Source: Dyadobacter sp. CY323 (lineage in GTDB: Bacteria; Bacteroidota; Bacteroidia; Cytophagales; Spirosomataceae). Taken from it: 64,000 bases of DNA. Position 1 is the first letter of the stretch, and each line of letters opens with the position of its first letter. Positions 7,525 to 16,953 of the stretch are shown here, piece by piece. The stretch is from the NCBI RefSeq assembly GCF_021390245.1, contig NZ_JAJUXH010000017.1:62001-126000 (forward strand). Direction: 5' to 3'. A program made the translations under genes and the position numbers. The notes beneath the pieces are model-generated. The model did not search any database and was not told where the DNA came from. It saw only the letters and a list, made by a program, of their open reading frames with translations.

Positions 7525-10206
7525 CTATCGCAGCTTAATGGACCAAACCTGTATTTTCTTTTCTGACCGGCTGAATATCAACAATTTATAATATCCCGGC
7601 TGATAAGTCAGTTGCACCGGCATTTCGGAAGGTATGGCTTTATCTCCAAGCCTTTTGCCGGTCATGTCAAAAACGGTCGTATAATTTCCTGACTTAATGC
7701 TGATAAACCGGTTGTCTACTCCAAAGAAATGGTACTGGATCGTTGAATTCGGCAGAATATCCTTAATCTCAAACAAATCGCGACCGTCTTTGGTGATAAT
7801 GGCCGTTTTGGAATTAACGGACCGGATTAAAATCCAGTCGAGTGAATTGCGGTCGAAAAGAACTTTAAAACGCGAGCCCGGTTCCGGCCTTAAAAGTTGC
7901 CGGCGGGAAGCGACTTTTCCATCGAGTGTAATCCGGATCAATTCTCCGGAAACGGTAACACCTACCAGCTCAGGCTGGCCCGTCTGAGGGTTTTGTGTCC
8001 ATGTAAACGGACTTTCCGCGCGGGTAAGAATGTCTACCGGGAAACCCGGACGAACTGTTCCGTTTTCTTTGAGGAGGTAAATCTTTCCGCTTTTCTCAGT
8101 GACAATAAATCCGCGGTTACCAATCTGGTTCAATGCAACGATCGGGCTTTGAATGCTTTCAAAACTAACGGAATTGTTCAACCTTTTGATCGGTTTCATC
8201 ACACTTTCCCATAAATACAATCCTTCGTTTTTGCTCTTGATAATAAACCGGTTACTACCATCGTCGCCTCCATCAATCGAGTAAAGTGCCGCGATCTCGT
8301 CGGCAGAAGGTAATGTGCCGGTGAACGTCGTCACATTGCTCGAATCGTCTTCATCCAATGCATACACCGTATTTTTTGTAGCAAAAATGCGTTGTTGCCT
8401 ACCGATATTCAGGAAGTCAACTTTATATGCCGAGGTGCTGATCGGACCGTCGAGCTTGGCAATGACTTCTGTTTTTCCTTCTCGCAGATTATTGGTCCTG
8501 AGCAAGTTACTTTCTTTATCTGTAAGCAAAATCTCAGAACTGCCATCGATCGGATTTTGTAATGCGGCCAGTTCGGAATCGTATATGTCCGGCCATTCGA
8601 TGTCGATGTTCAGGAAAGTCCGGTTCAGAACTTTACTTGCAGTTTGTCGTTTTTTGGGAGTAAGCGTGATTTCCGGAAAGGCGTTATTACCATCAAATTT
8701 GCATTGAAATGTAATGGACTCCATTTTCGAAACCAGGTCGGTGTACTTGGTAATTCCATCGTTTCCGCCACGTGACTGCGCTTTTCGTAAATTGACAATC
8801 ATGGAAAGCTGCGCTTCCGCATTCACATTGGTCAGAACACTATCGTATTCGGGAGACTGTTTCCAGGTAATCTGATTTTCGTAATCCACAATGTAGTTCT
8901 GCAAAACCTGCGGATTGTTACTGATCACCAGGTACGGCGCCACGTAGGTAAGATAACTTCGTGGAAAACCTGAAAACACCGGCCCATAAAGTCCTGAGGG
9001 AAGCTCGGGAATGGGTACCGAATAAATGTCATATCCCTGATACTGATCGACAGAAGTATTTGTTTCCTGGTTCGATAGGCGTGCCAGTCTTTGTAAAACC
9101 GGCCTTAACTTATCGTAATTGGAAAATTCAGCAAGTAAAATCTTTCCGTCGCTAATGCTGTTGTTTTCTTCCAGCTGACATAAAATCAGTTCTGCTCCCA
9201 GGTTATCAATGAGTAAATTGCTTTCTCCGGAAATGTAATATTTAAGCTTATCCCAGGAAGCGGATTTGTATTTTTTATGCCAGTTTAAAAAAGCCTTTTT
9301 GAATTTTGCTTTATCCACTACTGCCGATCTGTACAAAAAGGAAGTTTGCTGCGAAATGTGTTTGTGGCCGGCGAAAGGTGCGCCGGGATTATCTTTTACG
9401 ATGTTTGTCAGATAGCTATCAGGTGCGTCTGTACCCGATGATTTCAATGAGAGCGCTCCCTTTTTTTTGATTTCCTCTAAATGGAAATCCTGGTAGGTCG
9501 GAAAATTCCGGGCAAATTCGGCAAAAACTCCGGTTGCATTTTCAGTAGATATGACTGATTTCCAGGCATCCGCCCGTAGATAAATGCTCGTTCCGTATTC
9601 TGAATCGTCGATGCTTGCAAAGTGTGATCTCAACCGGAAGGATTCAATATTTAAAGTCGACGCGCGAACTGCATCTTCGACCAGATCTCCATAATAACTG
9701 ACAATGAGCAGATTGTCTTGAACCAAATAAGAAAACAGCGGCCGGGAATTGGCGTCGATCATATCGGTGATCCGGGTATTCTGAAAGTTATGGTGCAGCG
9801 CGCGGATTTTGGCATTTTGCGGACTGTCCAGCCATTTCTTTTCTTCCTCAGTTACAGGAATATACATCACAACCCCCCATTCTGTGCTGGTCCTCGGGTG
9901 ATATGAATACGAGAGTGATTTGCCTTTTAAGAACTTGTATAACCTGACTTTGTCGGTGGTTAGAAGATTCAGTAATGAAAGATTGTCACTGGCGACGTCC
10001 AATAATGGAAGACGTTTAATGTCCAGATCTGCCTCCGTCGCCACATAAAGAGAATCTTGCAAATGCTCACTGGTAATAACGACAATCGCATTGGAAGGAA
10101 TGAACTTCCACGCAGCAGTAGAGCCACGTGACCACCTAAACAGGAAATATCCTGCCGACGCGATGACTACGATCAGCAGGATAATGATAACGTTCTTTTT
10201 AGACAC
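7525..10206 (-). CDS. Large membrane-anchored protein, DUF3352-like with propeller-like C-terminus
   Basis: 893 residues. Residues 5-23 (NVIIILLIVVIASAGYFLF) form a single N-terminal anchor, with the bulk of the protein outside the membrane. WKFIPSNAIVVITSE, just after the anchor, resembles DUF3352-type proteins. The C-terminal 350 residues show repeated beta-blade-like stretches (for example KIYLLKENGTVRPGFPVD and LVGVTVSGELIRITLDGKVAS), suggesting a PQQ/WD-like propeller. I recognise no catalytic motif. It lies inside the glycan operon, 11 bp after the GT2 gene and 5 bp before the SGNH gene, so a scaffold or assembly role in the envelope is plausible but unproven. Confidence 0.7.
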   Translation of the reverse strand: MSKKNVIIILLIVVIASAGYFLFRWSRGSTAAWKFIPSNAIVVITSEHLQDSLYVATEADLDIKRLPLLDVASDNLSLLNLLTTDKVRLYKFLKGKSLSYSYHPRTSTEWGVVMYIPVTEEEKKWLDSPQNAKIRALHHNFQNTRITDMIDANSRPLFSYLVQDNLLIVSYYGDLVEDAVRASTLNIESFRLRSHFASIDDSEYGTSIYLRADAWKSVISTENATGVFAEFARNFPTYQDFHLEEIKKKGALSLKSSGTDAPDSYLTNIVKDNPGAPFAGHKHISQQTSFLYRSAVVDKAKFKKAFLNWHKKYKSASWDKLKYYISGESNLLIDNLGAELILCQLEENNSISDGKILLAEFSNYDKLRPVLQRLARLSNQETNTSVDQYQGYDIYSVPIPELPSGLYGPVFSGFPRSYLTYVAPYLVISNNPQVLQNYIVDYENQITWKQSPEYDSVLTNVNAEAQLSMIVNLRKAQSRGGNDGITKYTDLVSKMESITFQCKFDGNNAFPEITLTPKKRQTASKVLNRTFLNIDIEWPDIYDSELAALQNPIDGSSEILLTDKESNLLRTNNLREGKTEVIAKLDGPISTSAYKVDFLNIGRQQRIFATKNTVYALDEDDSSNVTTFTGTLPSADEIAALYSIDGGDDGSNRFIIKSKNEGLYLWESVMKPIKRLNNSVSFESIQSPIVALNQIGNRGFIVTEKSGKIYLLKENGTVRPGFPVDILTRAESPFTWTQNPQTGQPELVGVTVSGELIRITLDGKVASRRQLLRPEPGSRFKVLFDRNSLDWILIRSVNSKTAIITKDGRDLFEIKDILPNSTIQYHFFGVDNRFISIKSGNYTTVFDMTGKRLGDKAIPSEMPVQLTYQPGYYKLLIFSRSEKKIQVWSIKLR

Positions 10207-10217
10207 AGGCCTGGTAT

Positions 10218-10958
10218 TTAAGCACGTATCGCCTTTACGTGTTTGTTGAGTTCAAGGCGGAAACGCAATAGTTCTTTGAAGCTTCTGATGCAGACTTTCC
10301 ACAAATTCCATTTGACGATGGAAACCTCGCCGGTTTCGCGGTCTTTGTGGGTAATGGGAATGTCAAATAGCGTTTGTCCTGATTTTTTCGCCATTACCGA
10401 AAGGAAAATGTTCGGCGCAAAAGGCTCCGGATCAGGAAGCTGGTCCATCAATTTTTGCAGAAATGTTCCTTTTATCAACCGAAAAGGAATATTGCTGTCC
10501 ATGATGTAGGTTCCGTAAATCAGCGAAATGGTACTGCGAAGGAATTTGGTAATGAAAAGCCGAACGCCCGCGTCATGTCTCACTTCGCGATAGCCGAGGA
10601 TAAATTGAGATTGATCTCTCTTGCTCCAGAGTTTGTCAAAATCGTCTGAAACAAACTGATCGTCACTATCCGTTTGAAATACGTATTGGGAGTTCAGTTC
10701 CAAAGCTTTGCGATAACCGTTTACAACCGCATTACCGTGACCGCCGTTTTTTTGATTAATGACCGTAAGATTGGGAACCTCCTGCTGTAATTTATCTAAA
10801 AGGACCTTGGTATTGTCCTTCGATCCGTCATTGATTACAATGAGTGTGGTGTTGTCGTTGGGGAATTTATTTTTAAGAAAGCCAGTCCAGTTATATACTA
10901 CTTTTTCGATACAATCCTGTTCATTGTATGCAGGCATTACTATACTAAGAAGGTACAT
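10218..10958 (-). CDS. Family 2 glycosyltransferase, soluble, DPM1-like
   Basis: 246 residues with a GT-A fold. It opens with LLSIVMPAYNEQDCI, the nucleotide-sugar-binding start of GT2 enzymes. VINDGSKDNT and QTDSDDQ (the DxD-type metal site) follow. There are no C-terminal membrane helices, unlike the other GT2 proteins in this window, so it may be peripheral at the inner face of the inner membrane. It should transfer a sugar to a polyprenyl phosphate or growing glycan; donor and acceptor cannot be told. It lies between the acyltransferase and the DUF3352-like gene on the same strand. Confidence 0.9.
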   Translation of the reverse strand: MYLLSIVMPAYNEQDCIEKVVYNWTGFLKNKFPNDNTTLIVINDGSKDNTKVLLDKLQQEVPNLTVINQKNGGHGNAVVNGYRKALELNSQYVFQTDSDDQFVSDDFDKLWSKRDQSQFILGYREVRHDAGVRLFITKFLRSTISLIYGTYIMDSNIPFRLIKGTFLQKLMDQLPDPEPFAPNIFLSVMAKKSGQTLFDIPITHKDRETGEVSIVKWNLWKVCIRSFKELLRFRLELNKHVKAIRA

Positions 10959-11031
10959 GCAAAATCTTATTTGGTATGTCTGAGCGAAATTAATAAATAA
11001 AGCCTGTAACCGGGCTATGTAAAATGATTAT

Positions 11032-12153
11032 TTAGTAAGCGTACCTGTCTTTCAGCGAGTTAATAGGCTTCTCGAAAAAGTGCCACGAAACCGAGGCGAC
11101 CATCACTGTGAGAGCGACCACCACCAGTGCTTCAAATGCCACAGATCCTTGTAAATCAGGCACATACTGGTATATTTTACGCAATAAACGAACCGTAGGA
11201 TGCATCGGGCCACTGTGGAAATGGTTGTAAACGAAATTGTGATAGAGATACAGACCATAGCTGATCTTACCCAGGTAGATGCTCACCGGGTTTTCAAGAA
11301 AAGCGGCCATGATCCCGCCATAACCCATTACTGCGCGGCCAATCAGGAAAAATCCAAAAACAGAGGAAATGAGCCGGTCGAAAACGACGAATGCAACATT
11401 GTACTTGTTTTCAAAAGATTTAGCCCAGAACTGAACCAGGATCCAGAGCACTAATGCAATGACCACCGGCCATGATTTGTTAAAAAGTTTGATAAAAACA
11501 TCACTCTTGTATAATTGCAGCCAGGCCATTAAACCGCCGAGTGCAAACGAATCCAGACAGGTAGGGGTACTGACATACGTCACGATCCAGTCGGCGGCAT
11601 TAAAGTCTTTTTGAGAATAGTAAATAAAGAATCGTAGCGCAATACTCAGCAATCCCATGACGCCCAAAACGGGGATCAGTTTGTTTTTGGGTACAAAAAA
11701 GATCAGGAATGGAAAAAACAGATAGACCTGTTCTTCGACAGCCAGCGACCAGAGGTGGTCCACGGAACCCAGCCACGATTTGTGAATGACCATATAAATG
11801 TTAGTACCATACAATGCCAGCCAGGGGAGTTTATCGCGGACCGGCGGAACATTGAAGATAAACAGCAGAGCTATGATGAGATAATAAACCGGGAAAATAC
11901 GGATAGTCCTCCTTATCAGGAACTTACGAAGGTATTTTTTAAATCCGCCCGGAGTTCCTCGCGTCTTTTCCTTGCTTTTCAACAAAATCCTCGAAATGAG
12001 GAAACCACTCAAAACGAAAAAAATCGTGACACCCAGTGCTCCAAATGGAATGATGTTTATTGCCACAAACAAATGGTCGATCAACACCAAAGCGACGGCA
12101 ATGAAACGGACCCCGTCCAGTTGTATAATATGTCCCTCAGCGGTAGTACGCAT
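11032..12153 (-). CDS. Acyltransferase 3 family membrane protein (OafA-like)
   Basis: 373 residues with about ten membrane segments. The opening QLDGVRFIAVALVLIDHLF has the conserved R...H arrangement with the putative catalytic His27. GVTIFFVLSGFLISRILL and LWSLAVEEQVYLFFP are hallmarks of acyltransferase 3 proteins that O-acylate sugars of surface polysaccharides. There is no C-terminal SGNH domain, so the separate SGNH protein at 6497-7519 could be its partner (inference). The gene starts 2 bp after the upstream 565-residue protein and is surely co-transcribed with it. Confidence 0.92.
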   Translation of the reverse strand: MRTTAEGHIIQLDGVRFIAVALVLIDHLFVAINIIPFGALGVTIFFVLSGFLISRILLKSKEKTRGTPGGFKKYLRKFLIRRTIRIFPVYYLIIALLFIFNVPPVRDKLPWLALYGTNIYMVIHKSWLGSVDHLWSLAVEEQVYLFFPFLIFFVPKNKLIPVLGVMGLLSIALRFFIYYSQKDFNAADWIVTYVSTPTCLDSFALGGLMAWLQLYKSDVFIKLFNKSWPVVIALVLWILVQFWAKSFENKYNVAFVVFDRLISSVFGFFLIGRAVMGYGGIMAAFLENPVSIYLGKISYGLYLYHNFVYNHFHSGPMHPTVRLLRKIYQYVPDLQGSVAFEALVVVALTVMVASVSWHFFEKPINSLKDRYAY

Positions 12154-12155
12154 AT

Positions 12156-13853
12156 TTACCAGTTAACTCTCACAGTATTGTTCTTGATCTGACGGATCGT
12201 AATCTTTTGGTTTTTGAAAAGAATACCAGCGTCATCGCCTTGTAATCGGATCAATGCGACGTTATAAGTACCTTTTTCAAGCGGATCGGAATAAGGTATT
12301 TTTGAATGAAACCCGGATTCAAAGTAATATTGTTTTAAGAAAAGCTCCTTTCTGCTTTTGTTTCTCGTGCGAAGCGCCGGGAAAAGGTAAAATCTGTTTT
12401 TTGAGCTCAACAAAATATACACGCCGCTATCCTGTAACCGCTGGCTTGTAAATGCGGTATTCATGACGTTAAAAGATCCCGTGTCCGCTTTAAATGCGGT
12501 TCTATCAAACAATTCGACCATTCCGCGCGAGCTGCCCGAGTACGATTGCCGATCCGCAATGGAAATAAGAGGTAGCAATTTGTCGTAAAAAACAGGGGTC
12601 TTTTCAATGATACTGGCGGCAAATGACGTGTCGGCAGGTTGTTTCAGTGACTTGTCTGTAAATGTCCAGTTAAACTGGTAGGAAGTCAGTTCCTTCCGCA
12701 AATTATAAGCATCAACCAAATGATAATGGTAGCTGAACACGTTGAATGTGATAGCCAGAAAGACGATGGCGGTAATATAAGGTGAAAGGAAACTTCCCCT
12801 GATCGGGATTACAATGTAGAGGTAGGCGACGATCAGCAACAGAACTGAATAGATTTTATATCTGCTGGTTATCAACGTGTCCAACCCAAATCCGGCCCGA
12901 CTGTAAACGACGATCAGGGCAGTGCCGAGAATAAACATAACAGTGCCGAGGCAGAACAGATCGGTAATGCGTTCGAATTTGTTGCCGTATTTATTCCGGG
13001 CGATCCTGAACAATGTCGCGGACATGATGGACAATGCAACCAGAAAAAGGACAATGCCAAGAAAGAAACAAGCCTGGAAATGGTCCATTACCGGAATTGA
13101 TTCAGCAAACGAACCCAGAAAAGCCATATATCCTTTTACCAATTGAAAAAAGGAAGCTTTTGAAGCTGGATTTGACTCCGGTTTTATATACCAGTAGAAG
13201 TAAATAAAAATTTCGGCTACGCTGGCGACGAGCCAGAGCGCAAATCGTTTTCGGTTTTTTGTTAAAAACAATAAAACAGCACCGATTGGAAGTACCAGCA
13301 ACCCATTTCCACTAGTCAGGATGGTGACGAGTGACAAAACGAGTGAGACCGCAAATGGGGCGTTTTGAGGTTTAATGCAGAGATAAAGTGTCCATAACGC
13401 GAGGGTAACCACACCGAAGTTCTGGACGGCGGCCATTCCCCAATACATGTTTTCCCAAAATGCGAGTGTAAACCAGATAAAAGGTATGGGTACGAGCGCG
13501 AAAAGCGGTTTTTTATTCTTTTTAAGAATATCGTAACAAAGTGGAATTACCCCCAGTAGCAAAATATTTCCCGCCATCATCAAATGCCGGTAATTGAGGT
13601 GCCCAAACAGAGAATAGTCCAGCCAGGCGATCAGGCGGGTAGTGGCAATGCGATGTTCATTGTGTTGTGAAAAAAGCGCTTTTAGTTTATCCTGCCAATT
13701 GGCCGCCTTTGCGTAGGTTTCAATAAATTCCTTGAAAGCGTGGTCATCCCATTTCGGGATATTGATAGCATAATAATTCCAGACTGTATAGTAAATCAGG
13801 ATTGGTAGCAAAAGGATCAGGCTCAGAATGATGGTTAAAGCCTTTTTAGTCAT
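12156..13853 (-). CDS. Polytopic membrane protein, possible GT-C-like glycosyltransferase
   Basis: 565 residues with an N-terminal membrane segment (LTIILSLILLLPILIYYTVW), then WDDHAFKEFIETY. About ten further hydrophobic segments and a soluble C-terminal domain of about 180 residues follow. One helix, an extracytoplasmic loop with acidic residues (KWDD) and then many helices is the layout of GT-C enzymes using polyprenyl-linked donors, but I cannot place it in a named family. Its ATG overlaps the transketolase C-terminal gene stop by 4 bp, and the acyltransferase begins 2 bp after its end, so all three are translationally linked. Confidence 0.6.
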   Translation of the reverse strand: MTKKALTIILSLILLLPILIYYTVWNYYAINIPKWDDHAFKEFIETYAKAANWQDKLKALFSQHNEHRIATTRLIAWLDYSLFGHLNYRHLMMAGNILLLGVIPLCYDILKKNKKPLFALVPIPFIWFTLAFWENMYWGMAAVQNFGVVTLALWTLYLCIKPQNAPFAVSLVLSLVTILTSGNGLLVLPIGAVLLFLTKNRKRFALWLVASVAEIFIYFYWYIKPESNPASKASFFQLVKGYMAFLGSFAESIPVMDHFQACFFLGIVLFLVALSIMSATLFRIARNKYGNKFERITDLFCLGTVMFILGTALIVVYSRAGFGLDTLITSRYKIYSVLLLIVAYLYIVIPIRGSFLSPYITAIVFLAITFNVFSYHYHLVDAYNLRKELTSYQFNWTFTDKSLKQPADTSFAASIIEKTPVFYDKLLPLISIADRQSYSGSSRGMVELFDRTAFKADTGSFNVMNTAFTSQRLQDSGVYILLSSKNRFYLFPALRTRNKSRKELFLKQYYFESGFHSKIPYSDPLEKGTYNVALIRLQGDDAGILFKNQKITIRQIKNNTVRVNW

Positions 13854-14770
13854 GCCGGAATCATTAGTTGGCTGATGTGCGATAAAATGGAGTCCGGATC
13901 GAGGCCCGATAATTTCTGATGGTAGCCCTGACTTCCATAGCGGCCATTCGGATAACCTTCTGCTCTGAGGCTTTTAAAACTCTGCGGAAAAATCCCTTTT
14001 TCCAGCAATTGAACCGAAAGTTGCTGGGCCAGACCGCCAATGCTGATGTGTTCTTCTGCAACGAGGATCGCCGGTGTCTTTTTGATCATTGCTACCAAAT
14101 CGTCATTCAGCTGCAATGGGAAATGCAATGCCGTGATCACATTTACTTTAGATGCCAGTTCAGGCGCCAGACTCAGCGCAGACATGACATTGTTAGCAAC
14201 CGGGCCAAGTACAAAAACAGTGATTTCAGCCGTCTCGGAATGGTTTATTACCTTGAAAGAACCTGCTGAAAAACTGTTATCCGGTGTTGTTTTCCCAGCC
14301 CCCAGCCGCAAATAAGCTGGGCGCGCATCTTTCACGATTTGTTGAATGACAGGCTCCACTTCGTCAGCAAACGCGGGTACCCAAATCTGGGCATTCTGCT
14401 GGCCGCTCAGGCAAGCCAGATCTTCAATGGTATGGTGGCTGCTACCCATGATGCCGTAGCCATAGCCACCGCCGTTTCCTACCAAAAAAACCGGCAAGTT
14501 GTTGAAACACACATCGTTACGAAACTGTTCCAGACAACGGTAAACGATAAATGGCGCAATGCTGTAACAAAATACTTTATATCCTTTATGTGCAAAACCA
14601 GCCGCCACGCCAACCATGTTTTGTTCTGCAACACCTGCATTGATAAACCGTTTACCAAGCTTCGCCTGAAGATTTTCAAGTGCATTATATCCTAAATCGC
14701 CGGTTATGAAAACAATGGAATCATCTTCCACTGCCAACTTTTCCATCGCGTTTGAAAATTCTTTTCTCAT
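13850..14770 (-). CDS. Transketolase-like, C-terminal subunit (split enzyme)
   Basis: 306 residues covering only the pyrimidine-binding and C-terminal domains of transketolase. The conserved segment FINAGVAEQNMVGVAAGFA carries the Glu that activates the ThDP pyrimidine ring. GSSHHTIEDLACL and YLRLGAGK are typical of this half. It should pair with the N-terminal subunit encoded at 16946-17773, forming an active thiamin-diphosphate enzyme at the subunit interface. Unusually, the two halves are separated by the 664-residue fusion gene and a small ORF. It overlaps the next gene by 4 bp. A role in making an unusual sugar rather than central metabolism is suggested by the location, not proven. Confidence 0.9.
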   Translation of the reverse strand: MRKEFSNAMEKLAVEDDSIVFITGDLGYNALENLQAKLGKRFINAGVAEQNMVGVAAGFAHKGYKVFCYSIAPFIVYRCLEQFRNDVCFNNLPVFLVGNGGGYGYGIMGSSHHTIEDLACLSGQQNAQIWVPAFADEVEPVIQQIVKDARPAYLRLGAGKTTPDNSFSAGSFKVINHSETAEITVFVLGPVANNVMSALSLAPELASKVNVITALHFPLQLNDDLVAMIKKTPAILVAEEHISIGGLAQQLSVQLLEKGIFPQSFKSLRAEGYPNGRYGSQGYHQKLSGLDPDSILSHISQLMIPA

Positions 14771-14803
14771 TCGTGTAGTATTGTGCTGCCTATCAAAACA
14801 TTA

Positions 14804-14917
14804 TTAGACATTTCGAAGTAAAAAACCTGGATCTCTGAATTGCTCTTGCCACTTCCAGAAACTCTTTCTATTTCCGTTGAAACTCTCATAGCGTTCCTCT
14901 CTAAATTCTTGAAACAT
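14804..14917 (-). CDS. Candidate small protein of 37 residues between fusion gene and transketolase C-half
   Basis: The 188-bp gap holds one open frame from ATG at 14917 to TAA at 14804-14806. The peptide opens MFQEFREERYESF and ends QEQFRDPGFLLRNV; it is rich in Phe, Glu, Arg and Trp and looks like protein rather than random sequence. The frame is open for ten codons further upstream, as far as a TAG. It could be a true small protein of the operon or the remnant of a longer gene. I see no ribosome-binding site, but these are rare in this phylum. No family is recognised. Confidence 0.35.
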   Translation of the reverse strand: MFQEFREERYESFNGNRKSFWKWQEQFRDPGFLLRNV

Positions 14918-14958
14918 TTTCAGATGATGGAACGTGCTGAGCTTCTGCTAATTTAAAG

Positions 14959-16953
14959 TTATTTCCTCAATTGCTTCACCAACGTCCTGATCTCGTCCGC
15001 AGTTTTGTAAGACTTGGCGCCGCGGCGGATTCGGGTACGGATGTATTTCGGACGTTTTTTAGTTTCTTCAAAAATCTTGGTAATGTACTCTCCTAAAAAT
15101 GAGATACCGAGAATGGTTAATCCTCCGAAGAATGTGATTAATACAATTACCGTACTAATGCCTTGCGGTGTTTCCGGGAAAAAGAACAATTTCGCCAGAA
15201 TTTGCCAGATTATCCCCAAAATCGATAAACCCGTTAATGCAAAACCGGCGTAACTCATTAGTTCAAGCGGCGCAAAACTGAATGAGAAGATCGCCTTTTT
15301 CGCCCACCAGATATTCTTCGTCCAGTTATTAGTCGAAACCCCAAACATGCGTTCCGGCCTGACATATGGAACGCCGGTTTGCTTAAATCCTACCCAGGCA
15401 CGAAGTCCGCGTAGAAATTGCTCCGTTTCTGGGAGATCTACCAATTCCTTTACCACTTTGCGGTCGATCATGGAAAAATCGCCCGCGTCGCGGGGAATCG
15501 GGATGTAGCTTAGCCCCTGGAAAACCTTATAAAAAGATTTGTAGAAAAAGTGAATATGCGGCTTCATCTCGCGCTGCACACGCACACCGTACACAACGTC
15601 GTAGCCCTCCATCCATTTTTCGTAGAATGCAGGAATAATTTCCGGCGGGTCCTGTAAATCTCCGTCCATTAAAACAACGCAGTCGCCCGTCGAAATTTCC
15701 ATTCCGCTGAGGAAAGCAGATTGTGAACCAAAATTCCGGGAGTGGCTGATTCCCACCACATTCGGATCTTTATCACAAATTGCATTGATCACTTCTTCCT
15801 GATTATCCGGTGAACTATCATTTACAAAAATGATCTCATACCGTACTTTCAGTTCATTGAAAGTCTTTACAAGTCTTTCGTACATGAATGGAATCGCCTG
15901 CGCATCTTTATAACAGGCAATGATCGCCGTAATGATCGGGTTGAGTTTCGGATTTTCGAATGCGGGGATTACACGGTTTTCATAACGTATGTCTTCCTGC
16001 CACTGACTGTATTTCAGCAAACCCGTTTCCAGAGGCGTGCGCGCCTTCCAGCCAAAATCCGTTTCAAAAGCGGTAGGATCTCCATACCATTCGGCCAGGT
16101 CCCATTTGCGGTTCGACATGCTTCCCCACTGCGGCTCCTGGAGAATGTCAAATGCCTTGCGCGAGGTATCGACCAGGTTTCCCATTGTCGTTTTCCGTCC
16201 GGTGGCGATGTTATAGGAATTACCGGACGTTTTTTCGTTGACATGAAGTGCAGCGTCCAGAAATGCTTCCACACAATCTTCTATAAAAACAAAATCACGG
16301 CTGATATCCGGGGAAACCAGGGACGGAAGTTGCTTTTTCCGGGCGTTTTCAATGAGTTTCGGGATGAGCCTATCCGGTTCTTCCCAATATCCGTAAATGG
16401 AATATAGCCTGAGATTGAGCGTTTTAAGATTGAAAACCTTGGCGTAATATTCGAGCAGATAAGCTGCTGAAACCTTAGATACCGCATAATGACTATTCGG
16501 CTCTACGCGATCGGTTTCTTTTGGGGTAGTACAGTTGAAACCATATTCGGAACTGCTTCCGGCATGAATGTAAACCATCTCACGCGTGCAATTCTGCAAA
16601 ATATTTACTGTCCCGATTACATTGGTTTCGTACGTCAGGTTTACATTATTCTGCTTGCTATAAGCTCCATAAGCCGCCAGATTGAATATGGTTTGGGGCT
16701 TATATTTTTCGAAAACCTCCTGAACCGAGTTATTGGAAAGAATGTCGCAGTGGACAATGTTTTCGAAAGGTACATTCAGCAATTTCAGCCGCCATGCTTT
16801 GGTCGCATCGTGCGTCAATGCGTAACAATCCTTTCTTATTTTGAAAATATCATTGAAAAGATTGGCCCCAATAAAGCCGCTGGCGCCAAAAACGAAAATA
16901 GGTCCATTTAACTTCTCTATTTTATCGCGGTAAACCGGTAAATGATCAAGCAT
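14959..16953 (-). CDS. Fusion of NAD-dependent sugar epimerase/dehydratase and membrane GT2 transferase
   Basis: 664 residues. Residues 18-320 are an extended SDR: Rossmann GASGFIGANL (Gly23, Gly26, Gly29), AGSSSEYG and the catalytic pair Tyr156/Lys160 in HYAVSK. Residues of about 338-570 are a GT2 domain (IIACYKDAQAIPF, VNDSSPDNQEE, LMDGDLQDPPE). Two membrane helices follow (570-640) and a basic tail, as in polyprenyl-phosphate glycosyltransferases (DPM1/ArnC/GtrB type). One chain could therefore form a nucleotide sugar and load it onto undecaprenyl phosphate (inference). Its start overlaps the transketolase N-half stop by 8 bp. I see no frameshift at the junction, so the fusion appears real. 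Confidence 0.9.
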   Translation of the reverse strand: MLDHLPVYRDKIEKLNGPIFVFGASGFIGANLFNDIFKIRKDCYALTHDATKAWRLKLLNVPFENIVHCDILSNNSVQEVFEKYKPQTIFNLAAYGAYSKQNNVNLTYETNVIGTVNILQNCTREMVYIHAGSSSEYGFNCTTPKETDRVEPNSHYAVSKVSAAYLLEYYAKVFNLKTLNLRLYSIYGYWEEPDRLIPKLIENARKKQLPSLVSPDISRDFVFIEDCVEAFLDAALHVNEKTSGNSYNIATGRKTTMGNLVDTSRKAFDILQEPQWGSMSNRKWDLAEWYGDPTAFETDFGWKARTPLETGLLKYSQWQEDIRYENRVIPAFENPKLNPIITAIIACYKDAQAIPFMYERLVKTFNELKVRYEIIFVNDSSPDNQEEVINAICDKDPNVVGISHSRNFGSQSAFLSGMEISTGDCVVLMDGDLQDPPEIIPAFYEKWMEGYDVVYGVRVQREMKPHIHFFYKSFYKVFQGLSYIPIPRDAGDFSMIDRKVVKELVDLPETEQFLRGLRAWVGFKQTGVPYVRPERMFGVSTNNWTKNIWWAKKAIFSFSFAPLELMSYAGFALTGLSILGIIWQILAKLFFFPETPQGISTVIVLITFFGGLTILGISFLGEYITKIFEETKKRPKYIRTRIRRGAKSYKTADEIRTLVKQLRK

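Noticed and set aside
16014..16274. 86-codon minus-strand ORF
   Set aside because: It is a frame shadow within the epimerase domain of the fusion protein.
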